Assembly (NCBI GenBank): GCA_017545865.1
Contig: JAFWXO010000012.1
Coordinates: 1-60,659, forward strand
Length of the DNA stretch: 60,659 bases
Direction: 5' to 3'
From: Clostridia bacterium
GTDB lineage: Bacteria; Bacillota; Clostridia; Christensenellales; Borkfalkiaceae
Shown here: positions 41,257 through 49,209 of the stretch, one piece after another
Numbering within the stretch: the first letter of the stretch is position 1
Layout: every line of letters begins with the position of its first letter
Notes under the pieces: generated by a model
Databases searched by the model: none
Told to the model about the DNA's origin: nothing
The model's input: only the letters and a program-made list of their open reading frames with translations
Position numbers and translations under genes: made by a program

Positions 41257-41628
41257 CTAATACCCAAAGTAAATAAAAGGAACGCCCACGGTATAAATTT
41301 CGCCCTTTTTAACGGCGTGCAAATTAACTCTTTTGCCCTTTATCACTTCTTTTTTCAACACTTTTGGTGAATAAAAATACAAGGTTTGAACGTTTTCAAA
41401 CGAAAACTCTGCAATTTTTTCAAAAGAATAATTTGAAATCAAGTTTTCAAATTCCGCTTGAGAAAGGGAAAAGGAAACCCCGTCGAAACCCATATTTTGA
41501 TAAACTTCGCTATCAAAATAAAACTCGCCTTGAGATTTACCACCCACGCAAACGGTAACTTTACCGCTACTTAAAAACAACGCGCTAAATAAAACCACCG
41601 ACAATAGCGCCGTTAACGTTTTAGCCAT
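41257..41628 (-). CDS. Small secreted protein of unknown function
   Basis: The 123-residue protein has a hydrophobic N-terminal signal sequence (about residues 4-20) and a small extracytoplasmic domain with a GFDGVSFSLSQAEFENLI segment. I do not recognise a family. It lies just upstream of the M23 gene on the same strand, so the two products may act together outside the membrane, perhaps in sporulation or wall remodelling. That is inferred from position only. Confidence 0.6.
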   Translation of the reverse strand: MAKTLTALLSVVLFSALFLSSGKVTVCVGGKSQGEFYFDSEVYQNMGFDGVSFSLSQAEFENLISNYSFEKIAEFSFENVQTLYFYSPKVLKKEVIKGKRVNLHAVKKGEIYTVGVPFIYFGY

Positions 41629-41689
41629 AAAAAAATTCCCACCCGTTACGGTAGGAATTATTGACTGAGATTTTTAATTTTATACTCGA

Positions 41690-42502
41690 TTACAAATAAT
41701 TTTTAACGTCGTTTAAACTTTCCAAGATAAAGTCGGGGGCTTTGGGAGCGGAAGGAATCATTTCTTCCGTCGTTTCTCCACTCAAAACGAGCATGGCGTA
41801 AAACCCTGAGTTTTTACCAAAGGCAATATCCGTGTAAAGCCTATCGCCAACCATAATAAATTCTTCGTCATCGTTAGAGCCAAAGCGAATTTTAAGGTTT
41901 TTGCCCATAATATCGTTGGGTTTGCCGATTATTAGCGAAGGAGTGTAGCCCGACGCTACTTCTATCATTTTGATATAAGAGCCAACGTCTGGAACGTAAA
42001 CGTCTTTCGCGGGGCAGTTGTTATCGGGGTGAGTTGCAATATAGGTTGCGCCAAAATGAACGTTTCTTAAAAAATTGCAAAGTTTTTCATAGGTAAGCTC
42101 GGTATCGTAAGACATCAAAGCAACGTCTGCATCCAAACCGTCGGTAAGGTTAATGCCGTTTTCGATAAGTTCAGTTTTAAATGATTTAGTGCCTAAGCAG
42201 TAAACTTTTTTGCCGGGGTAATTTCTGTTTAAATATTCAACGGCGGCAAGCCCAGAAGAGTAAACTAAATCGCCTTCTTTATAAAAACCGATGTTTTTAA
42301 GTTTTTCAACGTAAGTATCCGTTCCCCTTGACGAGTTGTTGGTAAGGTAAACGAGTTTTTTGCCGTTCGCCCTTAATACGTCCAAAGTTTCAGCCATATT
42401 GCCGATGGGTTTTCCTTCAAGATATAAAGTTCCGTCAAGGTCTAATAAAAAATATTTGATTTTAGTTAATGCTTCTTTTAATCCTTTATCTAATTTGCGC
42501 AT
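41690..42502 (-). CDS. HAD-IIA family phosphatase (NagD-like)
   Basis: The 270-residue cytosolic hydrolase has HAD motif I DLDGTLYLEGKPI near residue 20, motif II LTNNSS near residue 53, Lys of motif III in IIGKPN and motif IV in MVGDRLYTDIAFG near residue 218. The C2a cap lies between motifs II and III. Family members dephosphorylate nucleotides, sugar phosphates or glycerol phosphate. It overlaps the preceding dehydrogenase-like gene by 13 bases, so a linked substrate is plausible. Confidence 0.9.
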   Translation of the reverse strand: MRKLDKGLKEALTKIKYFLLDLDGTLYLEGKPIGNMAETLDVLRANGKKLVYLTNNSSRGTDTYVEKLKNIGFYKEGDLVYSSGLAAVEYLNRNYPGKKVYCLGTKSFKTELIENGINLTDGLDADVALMSYDTELTYEKLCNFLRNVHFGATYIATHPDNNCPAKDVYVPDVGSYIKMIEVASGYTPSLIIGKPNDIMGKNLKIRFGSNDDEEFIMVGDRLYTDIAFGKNSGFYAMLVLSGETTEEMIPSAPKAPDFILESLNDVKNYL

Positions 42503-43710
42503 GATAATACTCCTAAATCTCTCATAAGCGTTAAAACGCTCGTTTTATCGGTAAGATACGGGCTTAAAGTTACCGCGTTTTTAATTTGCTTGTATGAAAT
42601 ATTCCCGTCCCCCATAACGCCCGTTAAAGATGAGTAATACTTTTTAATTTTATAAAACGCTTTGAGTATCGCCGTGGTTTCACTTAAAAAATCATCTCTC
42701 GTTTTATCTATTAAAAGATTTATTAAAAGCCTTCTTTTTTCGCTTGGAATTTTCAAGTTGCCAAGCAAAAACTCCTTGCTAATATTAAATTCTTTTTGCA
42801 ATTTTTCTATATCTAAAAAATACTCGGGCGTTGATAAAAGGGAAGAAAAATCGTTTGAAAAAAAGGCGTGGTAAAGTTTTAAAACCTTTTCAAAAGATAT
42901 TATCTCTTTCTTGCAGTCTTTTGATTCGGGAGCGCATTTTGAAAGGGCAAAAACAAGCGTTTCCGCGCCCGAATTTATAATGGCGGGCGCTTTGCCAATC
43001 ACGATTGACAAAAGCGTTTGAGAGGCGATTATCGCCGATTTGCCGTTTTCATAACTTGGCGCGGATAAACAAACGTTAACGGCTTTTTTAACTAAACTGA
43101 AAACCCCTTCGTCAACGCTTGCGCCAGACAAAAAGCACCCCATTTTGTAGTCGATTAAAGAAGTGAGTTTCTTTACCGAGCAAGCGTAAGCTTCGGCAAA
43201 ATTTTCGCTTCTTGATTTTAAAATGAGCGACTCGTCAACTAAAACCTTTTCAAACTTTTTAGCAGGGCAAATTTCCACTTCGCCGTTTCGTTTAAGGTAA
43301 ACGTTATCGCTAAAAACCTTGTCAAACGACGGGCTCGTTACGATTGCCACGCACGGAATTTTTGATAAAGAAGAATAATATCTCACCGCCGATAAAAGAT
43401 ATTTATCCCCAACCGCTATTGAAATATCAGTTTTGCTATCTATCGCTTGTTTAATTGCCGAATAGGTTAAATCGCTCACGCTAACTATCGTGAGCGTAGC
43501 GTCGCTTTTAAAAGATTTTATCTTATCAAAAAGTGGAGCGCCAACCTTTTTAAAGTCTTTTTCAGGCATAAAAACTTTAACTTTACCGCCCGTTAAATTT
43601 TTTAACGGCGTTAAAAAATCATCAAGCGAGCCTATAAAAAGTTCGTTTGGAAGTGTTTCGCTATCAAGCGCGAGCGATATAAAAGTTTTAAAGTCAAACA
43701 CCTTTTTCAT
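42490..43710 (-). CDS. Fe-ADH / glycerol-1-phosphate dehydrogenase-like protein, degenerate
   Basis: The 406-residue protein has an AraM/EgsA-like layout: a nucleotide-fold N-terminal half with SIAVGDKYLLSAVRYYSS and IPCVAIVTSPSFD, then a helical half. The conserved metal-binding His residues of the Fe-ADH superfamily are not apparent, so activity is doubtful. I chose the ATG at 43710: the promoter (TTGACA 43742-43747, 17 bp, TACAAT 43719-43724) places the transcription start at about 43712. No Shine-Dalgarno is present, so the mRNA looks leaderless. An in-frame ATG at 43716 lies only three bases from the -10. Confidence 0.55.
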   Translation of the reverse strand: MKKVFDFKTFISLALDSETLPNELFIGSLDDFLTPLKNLTGGKVKVFMPEKDFKKVGAPLFDKIKSFKSDATLTIVSVSDLTYSAIKQAIDSKTDISIAVGDKYLLSAVRYYSSLSKIPCVAIVTSPSFDKVFSDNVYLKRNGEVEICPAKKFEKVLVDESLILKSRSENFAEAYACSVKKLTSLIDYKMGCFLSGASVDEGVFSLVKKAVNVCLSAPSYENGKSAIIASQTLLSIVIGKAPAIINSGAETLVFALSKCAPESKDCKKEIISFEKVLKLYHAFFSNDFSSLLSTPEYFLDIEKLQKEFNISKEFLLGNLKIPSEKRRLLINLLIDKTRDDFLSETTAILKAFYKIKKYYSSLTGVMGDGNISYKQIKNAVTLSPYLTDKTSVLTLMRDLGVLSCAN

Positions 43711-43718
43711 ACGCATTT

Positions 43719-43747
43719 ATTGTAAACTTTATTCAGTTAGTTGTCAA
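43719..43747 (-). promoter_or_regulatory. Promoter of the dehydrogenase-like/HAD operon
   Basis: A perfect TTGACA and TACAAT are separated by 17 bases, nine bases before the ATG used. Confidence 0.75.
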
Positions 43748-43780
43748 CACGGAAATATGTAAATTTTTTCAAATTTCCCC

Positions 43781-43836
43781 TTGAATTTGTACAATAATAT
43801 GTTATAATATACATATAATGTGCATTTACAGCACAC
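43781..43836 (+). promoter_or_regulatory. Promoter of the HU gene with a small palindrome
   Basis: TTGAAT and TATAAT (43803-43808) are separated by 16 bases. TGTGC-atttaca-GCACA follows at 43820-43836, in the early leader. Confidence 0.6.
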
Positions 43837-43850
43837 AATAGGGGGTATTT

Positions 43851-44123
43851 ATGAACAAAAGCGAATTCACAAGAGCGTATGCTGACAGGCTCGGCGTTAC
43901 TATAAAAGAAGCGGAAGTTTTAGTTGCAACTTTTATTGAAACTGTTACTGAGTGCCTTAAAAACGGTGAGTACGTTCACATCTCAGGTTTTGCAACGTTC
44001 GACTTAAAAGACAAGAAGGCCCGCGAAGGCGTTAACCCTTCTTCTAAGGAAAAGGTAGTTATTCCTGCTTGTAAGTCGCCTAATGCAAAATTCTCAAAAT
44101 CCTACAAAAAATTATTTAACTAG
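43851..44123 (+). CDS. HU-family DNA-binding protein
   Basis: The 90-residue nucleoid protein has the HU/IHF fold. The N-terminal helices are MNKSEFTRAYADRLGVT. The beta-arm begins ISGFATFDLKDKKAREGVNPSSKEKVVIPACKSPNAKFS, where the usual RxGxNPxTG is REGVNPSSKE. The protein probably bends DNA without sequence preference. GGGGG lies eight bases before the ATG. It is monocistronic with a strong promoter. Confidence 0.95.
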   Translation: MNKSEFTRAYADRLGVTIKEAEVLVATFIETVTECLKNGEYVHISGFATFDLKDKKAREGVNPSSKEKVVIPACKSPNAKFSKSYKKLFN

Positions 44124-44133
44124 TTCATAAACG

Positions 44134-44165
44134 AAAAGACCAGCGGTAACCCCGTTGGTCTTTTT
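44134..44165 (+). terminator. Terminator of the HU gene
   Basis: AAAAGACCA and TGGTCTTTT flank an imperfect GC stem, followed by T. Confidence 0.7.
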
Positions 44166-44261
44166 GTGTGTTTTGCTTGCTTTTTACGTTCGTTAGTAGT
44201 ATGATAAGATTATTGAAAAAACTCTCTTGTTAGGCTATTATTTTATCAAGGAGAAAATTTT

Positions 44262-45512
44262 ATGTCTTACCTTTCTCTTGGAATTTTAGGCTTTACGTTA
44301 TTATACGTTGTAACTTCTACTCTACTTGGGCTTTTGCGCGGTAGAAATAGAGCGATATTAAGGCTCGTTTTAGTGCTTGCTTCGGCAGTTTTATCCGTCG
44401 TTTTAATCGACGTTTTAGCGCCGTTGATTTTAAATATTCAAATTAAAGGTCAACCGATAAAAGAAGCGATTGCATCGGCTTTAAACTCTGGCGAAACGGC
44501 TTTGCCTGAAAAGTTCCAACAAATTATTTTAACTCTCGTTGAAATTATTTTGGGAATAGCGGTGTTCTTTATAGCGTTTATGCTTTTAAGGTTTATAACT
44601 TGGGCGCTTTTCTTCCCCATTTTGAAAATCTTTGTTAAAAAAGGCGAGAAAAAACGCGTTTTATCGGGCATGATTATAGGCTTAGTTCAAGGCGTTTTAG
44701 TTGCGCTTATGGTGTGCGCGCCGATAACGGGCTTAGTTGGAGATATAAGCAAGATTTCTTCAATAGAAATAAGTGGCAATAAAATGTTGCCTATCCCCGA
44801 AGAAGTAGGCTTTGAAGAATATAAAAACTCTACGCTCTTCACCGTTTACGACAAGGCTGGAAATTGGCTTTATAAACTCGTTTCTTCCAAAAAAACCGAC
44901 GGGCAAAACGTTTCTATCTCAGACACGATTGACGTTGTTGTTGCCACCACCGATATTGCAAACAATGCGCAAAACTTATCGTCGGGCGTTGAGTCGCTCA
45001 CGAAAGACGGGGCTACCGCTCAAGATAAAGTTAGCGGTTTAGACCAAATTGGGCAAGCGCTCGTTGAGATTGACAACTCTATAAATTCTCTCGGCGAAGA
45101 CGGAAAGGAACTTTTTAAAGAACTTATCGAAAGCGTAGCTCAATTGGCAGGTGGAGAAGAAGGCGACCTTCCGCCCGAAATTTCCGATTTCGTTGAAAAT
45201 CTTGACGTTTCAGACCTTTCTTTAAAGCAGACGGGCGAAGCGCTCCAAGGAATCGCTTCTTACGTTGAAAAAACCACCGAAGGTTTTGAATCTTTCGGCG
45301 AAGAAGTTTCTCAAAATGAAGTTGACTCTATCGTGAACGGCTTATCCGCAAACACTTTTATTTTGGATATGCTCGCTAGCGAAGGAGAAGTTCCCACCCT
45401 TATCCCCGTTGATACGGAAAACGCAAGTAAGTTTGAAAGTTCAATAAACTCAAACACCACGCTTACGAGCGAAGAAAAAGAAACGCTTAAAAAATTGTTC
45501 GGCATAAATTAA
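44262..45512 (+). CDS. CvpA-like membrane protein with a long C-terminal domain
   Basis: The 416-residue protein has four membrane spans in its first 160 residues. The RGRNRAILRLVLVL and SGMIIGLVQGVLVALM stretches resemble CvpA-family proteins. Residues 180-416 form a polar, acidic, Ser/Leu-rich region with heptad spacing, predicted helical and possibly coiled coil. CvpA relatives affect envelope homeostasis, but the mechanism is unknown. AAGGAG precedes the ATG. It is monocistronic. Confidence 0.65.
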   Translation: MSYLSLGILGFTLLYVVTSTLLGLLRGRNRAILRLVLVLASAVLSVVLIDVLAPLILNIQIKGQPIKEAIASALNSGETALPEKFQQIILTLVEIILGIAVFFIAFMLLRFITWALFFPILKIFVKKGEKKRVLSGMIIGLVQGVLVALMVCAPITGLVGDISKISSIEISGNKMLPIPEEVGFEEYKNSTLFTVYDKAGNWLYKLVSSKKTDGQNVSISDTIDVVVATTDIANNAQNLSSGVESLTKDGATAQDKVSGLDQIGQALVEIDNSINSLGEDGKELFKELIESVAQLAGGEEGDLPPEISDFVENLDVSDLSLKQTGEALQGIASYVEKTTEGFESFGEEVSQNEVDSIVNGLSANTFILDMLASEGEVPTLIPVDTENASKFESSINSNTTLTSEEKETLKKLFGIN

Positions 45513-45520
45513 AGCAAAAG

Positions 45521-45548
45521 AAAAAACGGCTCAAACGAGCCGTTTTTT
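45521..45548. terminator. Bidirectional terminator
   Basis: AAAAAACGGCTC-aaac-GAGCCGTTTTTT ends both the CvpA-like gene and the T-box operon. Confidence 0.9.
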
Positions 45549-45553
45549 AATGC

Positions 45554-45985
45554 TTAAAGTTTATTAACGTCATTTTCCGTTATAAGTTTAAAGCCAGCGC
45601 CAACTAAAACCTTTTCGGCAAGAGCGTTATCTTCAACTCTTAAAACAACGTAAGCGTGCTTTTCGGTGCGAGCCATAAACGCATATAAATATTCCATATT
45701 TATACCCGCTTTGTCAAGAACGCCGAGCGCTTCGGTAAGTTTACCGGGTTCATCGCTAATCTTAACGCCAACAACGTCAATAACCTTTATGAGATAGCCT
45801 TCTTCTGTGAGCGTTTTTTCAGCGGTTTTTTCATCGTTAACGATAAGGCGCAAAATGCCGAATTCTTGCGTTTCAGCGATAGAGAGCGCTCTCATATTAA
45901 CGTTGTGTTTTGCAAGCGTGTCCGTAACTGCAACGAGCGCGCCTTGTCTATTTTCAACAAAAACTGTTAATTGTTTGATTGCCAT
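45554..45985 (-). CDS. Tandem ACT-domain protein
   Basis: The 143-residue protein consists of two ACT domains, residues 1-65 (VFVENRQGALVAVTDTLAKHNVNMRAL) and 68-140 (VVGVKISDEPGKLTEALGVLDKAGINMEYLYAF). ACT domains bind amino acids as regulatory ligands. Proteins of this form are often encoded beside phenylacetate-CoA ligases and 2-oxoacid ferredoxin oxidoreductases. With the Phe T-box upstream, an aromatic amino acid ligand is likely. It is the last gene of a three-gene operon. Confidence 0.88.
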   Translation of the reverse strand: MAIKQLTVFVENRQGALVAVTDTLAKHNVNMRALSIAETQEFGILRLIVNDEKTAEKTLTEEGYLIKVIDVVGVKISDEPGKLTEALGVLDKAGINMEYLYAFMARTEKHAYVVLRVEDNALAEKVLVGAGFKLITENDVNKL

Positions 45986-45999
45986 ACTCTTTTCTCCTT

Positions 46000-47307
46000 T
46001 TAAATAAGTTTGCGGTTATCAATAACTCTCTTTGCCTTACCTTCGCTTCGCGCTATTGTTTTGGGAGCAACGAGCCTTACGGTAGGATTGATGCCAAGCA
46101 TAATTTTCATAGCGTTAGCAAGCGATTTTTCCATCGCTAAAATTTCGCTAACCTTGTCGGTAAATTGTTCGGGGGCAAGTTCAACGTTAACTTCAAACGT
46201 ATCGGTATTGTTAACTCTATCAACGATGATTTGATAGTTGGGTTGATAACCTTCGTTTAAAAGCACCGTTTCAATTTGGCTTGGGAATACGTTTACGCCA
46301 CGAATAATAAGCATATCGTCCGTTCTGCCCATGGGCTTAGCCATTTTGATTAAAGTTCTTCCGCAAGAACATTTCTTTCTTGATAAAACGCAAATATCTC
46401 TCGTTCTGTAACGAAGAAGGGGGAAGGCTTCTTTATCAAGCGCGGTGAACACAAGTTCGCCCTTTTCGCCTTCGGGTAAAACTTCGCCAGTATCAGGATC
46501 GATAATCTCGGCAAGGAAATGGTCTTCGTTGATGTGCATACCCGTTTGTTCTTCACACTCGAACGCTACGCCCGGGCCTGAAGTTTCGGTAAGCCCGTAG
46601 ATATCGTAAGCCTTAATACCAAGCGTTTCTTCAATGTTTTTGCGCATTTCTTCAGTCCAAGGCTCTGCGCCGAAAATACCCGCTTTTAAGGGAATATCTT
46701 GGGGTTTAAACCCTTGTTCTTTTAAAGATTCGCCGATATACGCCGCGTAAGACGGGGTGCAACATAAAATAGTTGCAGATAAGTCGTTCATAAATTGAAT
46801 TTGGCGTTCGGTGTTACCTGACGACATAGGAAGGGTTAAACAACCAACCTTGTGCGAACCGCCGTGAAGCCCTGCGCCACCAGTGAACAAGCCGTAACCG
46901 TAAGCAACTTGGCAAACGTCGTCACTCGTTCCGCCCGCGGCTACGATTGCTCTTGCGCAACAGTCTTCCCAAAGGTCAACGTCGTTTTGGGTGTAGAACG
47001 CAACTACGCGCCTACCAGTCGTTCCGGAAGTTGAGTGAATTCTAACGCAGTCTTTAAGCGGTTTTGCAAGCAAGCCGTAAGGATAAGCGTCACGAAGGTC
47101 AGCCTTTGATAAAAAGGGAAGTTTGTGTAAATCTTCAATACCCTTGATATCTTCGGGTTTAACGCCCTTTTCATCCATTAAGTTTCTGTAATACTCAACG
47201 TTTTCGTAAACGTGTTTTACTTGCTTAACGAGTTTTTCAGATTGAAGTTTTTTAATATCTTCAACCGCCATCGTTTCAATTTCTTTTTGATAATATCTCT
47301 TTTCCAT
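46000..47307 (-). CDS. paaK: Phenylacetate-CoA ligase
   Basis: PaaK activates phenylacetate (or a related aryl acetate) with ATP and CoA. The 435-residue adenylate-forming enzyme has the loop HSTSGTTGRRVV near residue 92, the GAEPWTEEMRK stretch, YGLTETSGPGVAFEC near residue 237, RTRDIC and MGRTDDMLIIRGVNVFPSQIE. All are typical of the anaerobic PaaK group. It lies 14 bases after the SSS symporter gene and 14 before the ACT gene. In anaerobes the product can be carboxylated reductively to phenylpyruvate and then to Phe. Confidence 0.93.
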   Translation of the reverse strand: MEKRYYQKEIETMAVEDIKKLQSEKLVKQVKHVYENVEYYRNLMDEKGVKPEDIKGIEDLHKLPFLSKADLRDAYPYGLLAKPLKDCVRIHSTSGTTGRRVVAFYTQNDVDLWEDCCARAIVAAGGTSDDVCQVAYGYGLFTGGAGLHGGSHKVGCLTLPMSSGNTERQIQFMNDLSATILCCTPSYAAYIGESLKEQGFKPQDIPLKAGIFGAEPWTEEMRKNIEETLGIKAYDIYGLTETSGPGVAFECEEQTGMHINEDHFLAEIIDPDTGEVLPEGEKGELVFTALDKEAFPLLRYRTRDICVLSRKKCSCGRTLIKMAKPMGRTDDMLIIRGVNVFPSQIETVLLNEGYQPNYQIIVDRVNNTDTFEVNVELAPEQFTDKVSEILAMEKSLANAMKIMLGINPTVRLVAPKTIARSEGKAKRVIDNRKLI

Positions 47308-47321
47308 AAGTTTTTACCTTC

Positions 47322-48845
47322 TTATTTTTCGTTATAACACTTAAAAATGCCTTCTACCCTTTCTAAATCGTTATTCCTTGTTAGCAAACTAACTATCGGA
47401 ACGACTACGAGTGACACCGCCATCGCAATAACGCCCATTTCAGGCGATTTTGACGCGGCAAACGCAAAACCGTTTGTTGCCGATAAAATTATCGTTCCGA
47501 TAGCAACCGTCAAAAGCCCTGCTATCATACCTGCAAAAGAACCGATTTTGGTAATCTTTTTCGAATATAAGCCCCAAACGTAAGGTCCGATAAACGAGCC
47601 CGAAACAACGCCCCAGGAAAAAGACATTAAACTTACGATAATGGGTATGTTTTGAGTTGCAAATATAAACGAGCAAGCAACGAACGCTAAGCACAAAATT
47701 CTCGTGAGCAACATTTGCTTTTTCGGCTCGGGTTTTTCTTTTAAGAAAGACGGGATAAGGTCAACCGAGATTGCCGATGCGGAAGTTAAAACTACCGAAA
47801 CGAGCGTTGACATTGATGCGGAAAGTAAAAGAATCATTATAACCGCAAGCAATAATATTCCAAACGCTCCACCGCCTAAAACTTTTAAAAGCAAGGTGGG
47901 AATAACAGCGTCAACCCCGCCGGCGGGAAGTTGACCGTTTAAAATCAACGTTGAAGTGCTACCTACAAGGTATGCGCCACAACCTATTACGAAACAGAAT
48001 ATCGTTGAAATTATCGTTCCGCGCTTGATAGCGGCGGTATCTTTAATGCCGTAAAACTTGCTTACCATTTGCGGTAAACCCCACGTTCCAAAACTCGTGA
48101 GCATTATGTTTACACATAAGAACTTGAACGCCGAGCCACCGAAAATGCTCGTTAATTGTTCGCCGTTAGAAGAATTTTTCAAGTTTTCAAACAAACCGCT
48201 AATTCCACCAACGCTACCGTGGCAAAGCACCACGATTATTAAACACACAACGCCAACTATCATTATAACGCCTTGAACTAAGTTGGTGTAAGCCGTGGCA
48301 ACGTATCCACCGATAACTAAGTAAACTGCAGTTAAACAAGCGATGATGAGCATCCACACCCATTCGGAAACGTTTGGGAAAATTGCGCTAAATAGCGAGC
48401 CTAAGCCCTTGTAAACGGCTGCGGAATACGGGAGCAAGAATATAAATATTATGATAGCGGAAAGCATTTTTAAATATTTGCTATCGTATCTCTTTTCAAA
48501 AAATTCAGGCATTGTTTTAGCGTCAAGCGCCTTAGTCATCTTTCTCGTGCGGTTTGCAAGTAAAAGCCAAGAAAGAAGGCATCCAAGAACGGCGTTACCA
48601 ACGCCTATCCAAATACTGCCAACGCCTATATTCCAACCGTGTTGACCAGCGTAACCCACGAAAACAACCGCCGAAAAGTAAGTTGTTCCGTAAGCAAACG
48701 CGGTAGCCCATGCGCCTATCTTTCTTCCGCCTATCAAAAACCCGTCAAGCGTTTTGGACTTGCCGTAACTTATAATGCCGATAACCGCCATTATAACCGC
48801 GTATACGCCAAGCGCAACGATTGTGTAGATTTGTGCGTTAGTCAT
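47322..48845 (-). CDS. SSS-family symporter, predicted phenylacetate/aryl-acid uptake
   Basis: The 507-residue protein has about 13 membrane spans with the sodium:solute symporter pattern: SYGKSKTLDGFLIGGRKIGAWATAFAYGTTYFSA, the GVGNAVLGCLLSW span and TKALDAKTMPEFFEKRY. I chose the ATG at 48845 because GGAGG lies five bases upstream; an in-frame TTG four codons earlier overlaps that site. Its leader is a T-box whose specifier reads UUC (Phe). The next gene is paaK. Some phenylacetate permeases are SSS proteins, so uptake of phenylacetate is the best guess. Phe or another aryl acid is the alternative. Confidence 0.82.
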   Translation of the reverse strand: MTNAQIYTIVALGVYAVIMAVIGIISYGKSKTLDGFLIGGRKIGAWATAFAYGTTYFSAVVFVGYAGQHGWNIGVGSIWIGVGNAVLGCLLSWLLLANRTRKMTKALDAKTMPEFFEKRYDSKYLKMLSAIIIFIFLLPYSAAVYKGLGSLFSAIFPNVSEWVWMLIIACLTAVYLVIGGYVATAYTNLVQGVIMIVGVVCLIIVVLCHGSVGGISGLFENLKNSSNGEQLTSIFGGSAFKFLCVNIMLTSFGTWGLPQMVSKFYGIKDTAAIKRGTIISTIFCFVIGCGAYLVGSTSTLILNGQLPAGGVDAVIPTLLLKVLGGGAFGILLLAVIMILLLSASMSTLVSVVLTSASAISVDLIPSFLKEKPEPKKQMLLTRILCLAFVACSFIFATQNIPIIVSLMSFSWGVVSGSFIGPYVWGLYSKKITKIGSFAGMIAGLLTVAIGTIILSATNGFAFAASKSPEMGVIAMAVSLVVVPIVSLLTRNNDLERVEGIFKCYNEK

Positions 48846-48872
48846 AGCGACCTCCAAAAGTAAAATGAAAAA

Positions 48873-49125
48873 CCCTTGAGCAAATGCTCAAGGGACGATT
48901 TAAACCGTGGTACCACCCAAATTTATCCTATACGGACCTTTTGCGTTCAAAAAAACGCTAGTTCTATAACGGGAACACCCGCCGTTGCCTACGCATTTAA
49001 TAAAAAACTTCAGTACGGGGCTTCTAAAATGAATTCGCCAACGATTCGGCTCTGCCTTTCACCAAACGGCAGTTCTCTACGCCCGTTTTAGTTGGGTACT
49101 ACTTCTTAGTCTACGCCTTTAATAT
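48873..49125 (-). promoter_or_regulatory. T-box riboswitch, Phe (UUC) specifier
   Basis: The leader has stem I with AGTA on the 5' side, an AGAGA bulge and a GGTG distal loop on CTGCC/GGCAG. The upper helix is CCAAC/GTTGG and the lower helix CTAAGA/TTTTAG. The specifier loop between them reads GAA-TTC-AT, giving codon UUC at 49031-49033. The T-box GGTGGTACCACGG is at about 48903-48917, with UGGU matching an A discriminator. The terminator CCCTTGAGCA/TGCTCAAGGG is at 48873-48894 and is followed by T5. Confidence 0.88.
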
Positions 49126-49138
49126 TTGATTACTTACA

Positions 49139-49167
49139 ATATTAGCACAATTTTTTTCATTAGTCAA
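49139..49167 (-). promoter_or_regulatory. Promoter of the T-box operon
   Basis: TTGACT and TAATAT are separated by 17 bases on the minus strand, just upstream of stem I. Confidence 0.75.
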
Positions 49168-49187
49168 CGAAAATTTTTAGCAAAAAT

Positions 49188-49208
49188 AAAACGGCATAGA
49201 GCCGTTTT
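49188..49208 (-). terminator. Terminator of the pyrimidine operon
   Basis: AAAACGGC and GCCGTTTT flank a 5-base loop right after the pyrB stop, with T on the minus strand. Confidence 0.75.
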
Positions 49209-49209
49209 G

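Noticed and set aside
49021-49033. Ala (GCC) or Pro (CCC) reading of the T-box specifier
   Set aside because: Those triplets come from AAGCCCC, which lies below the lower helix CTAAGA/TTTTAG. The loop between that helix and CCAAC/GTTGG contains GAA-TTC, so UUC fits better.
48876-49091. Open frame of 71 codons on the plus strand
   Set aside because: It is antisense to the T-box leader, whose conserved structure explains the sequence.
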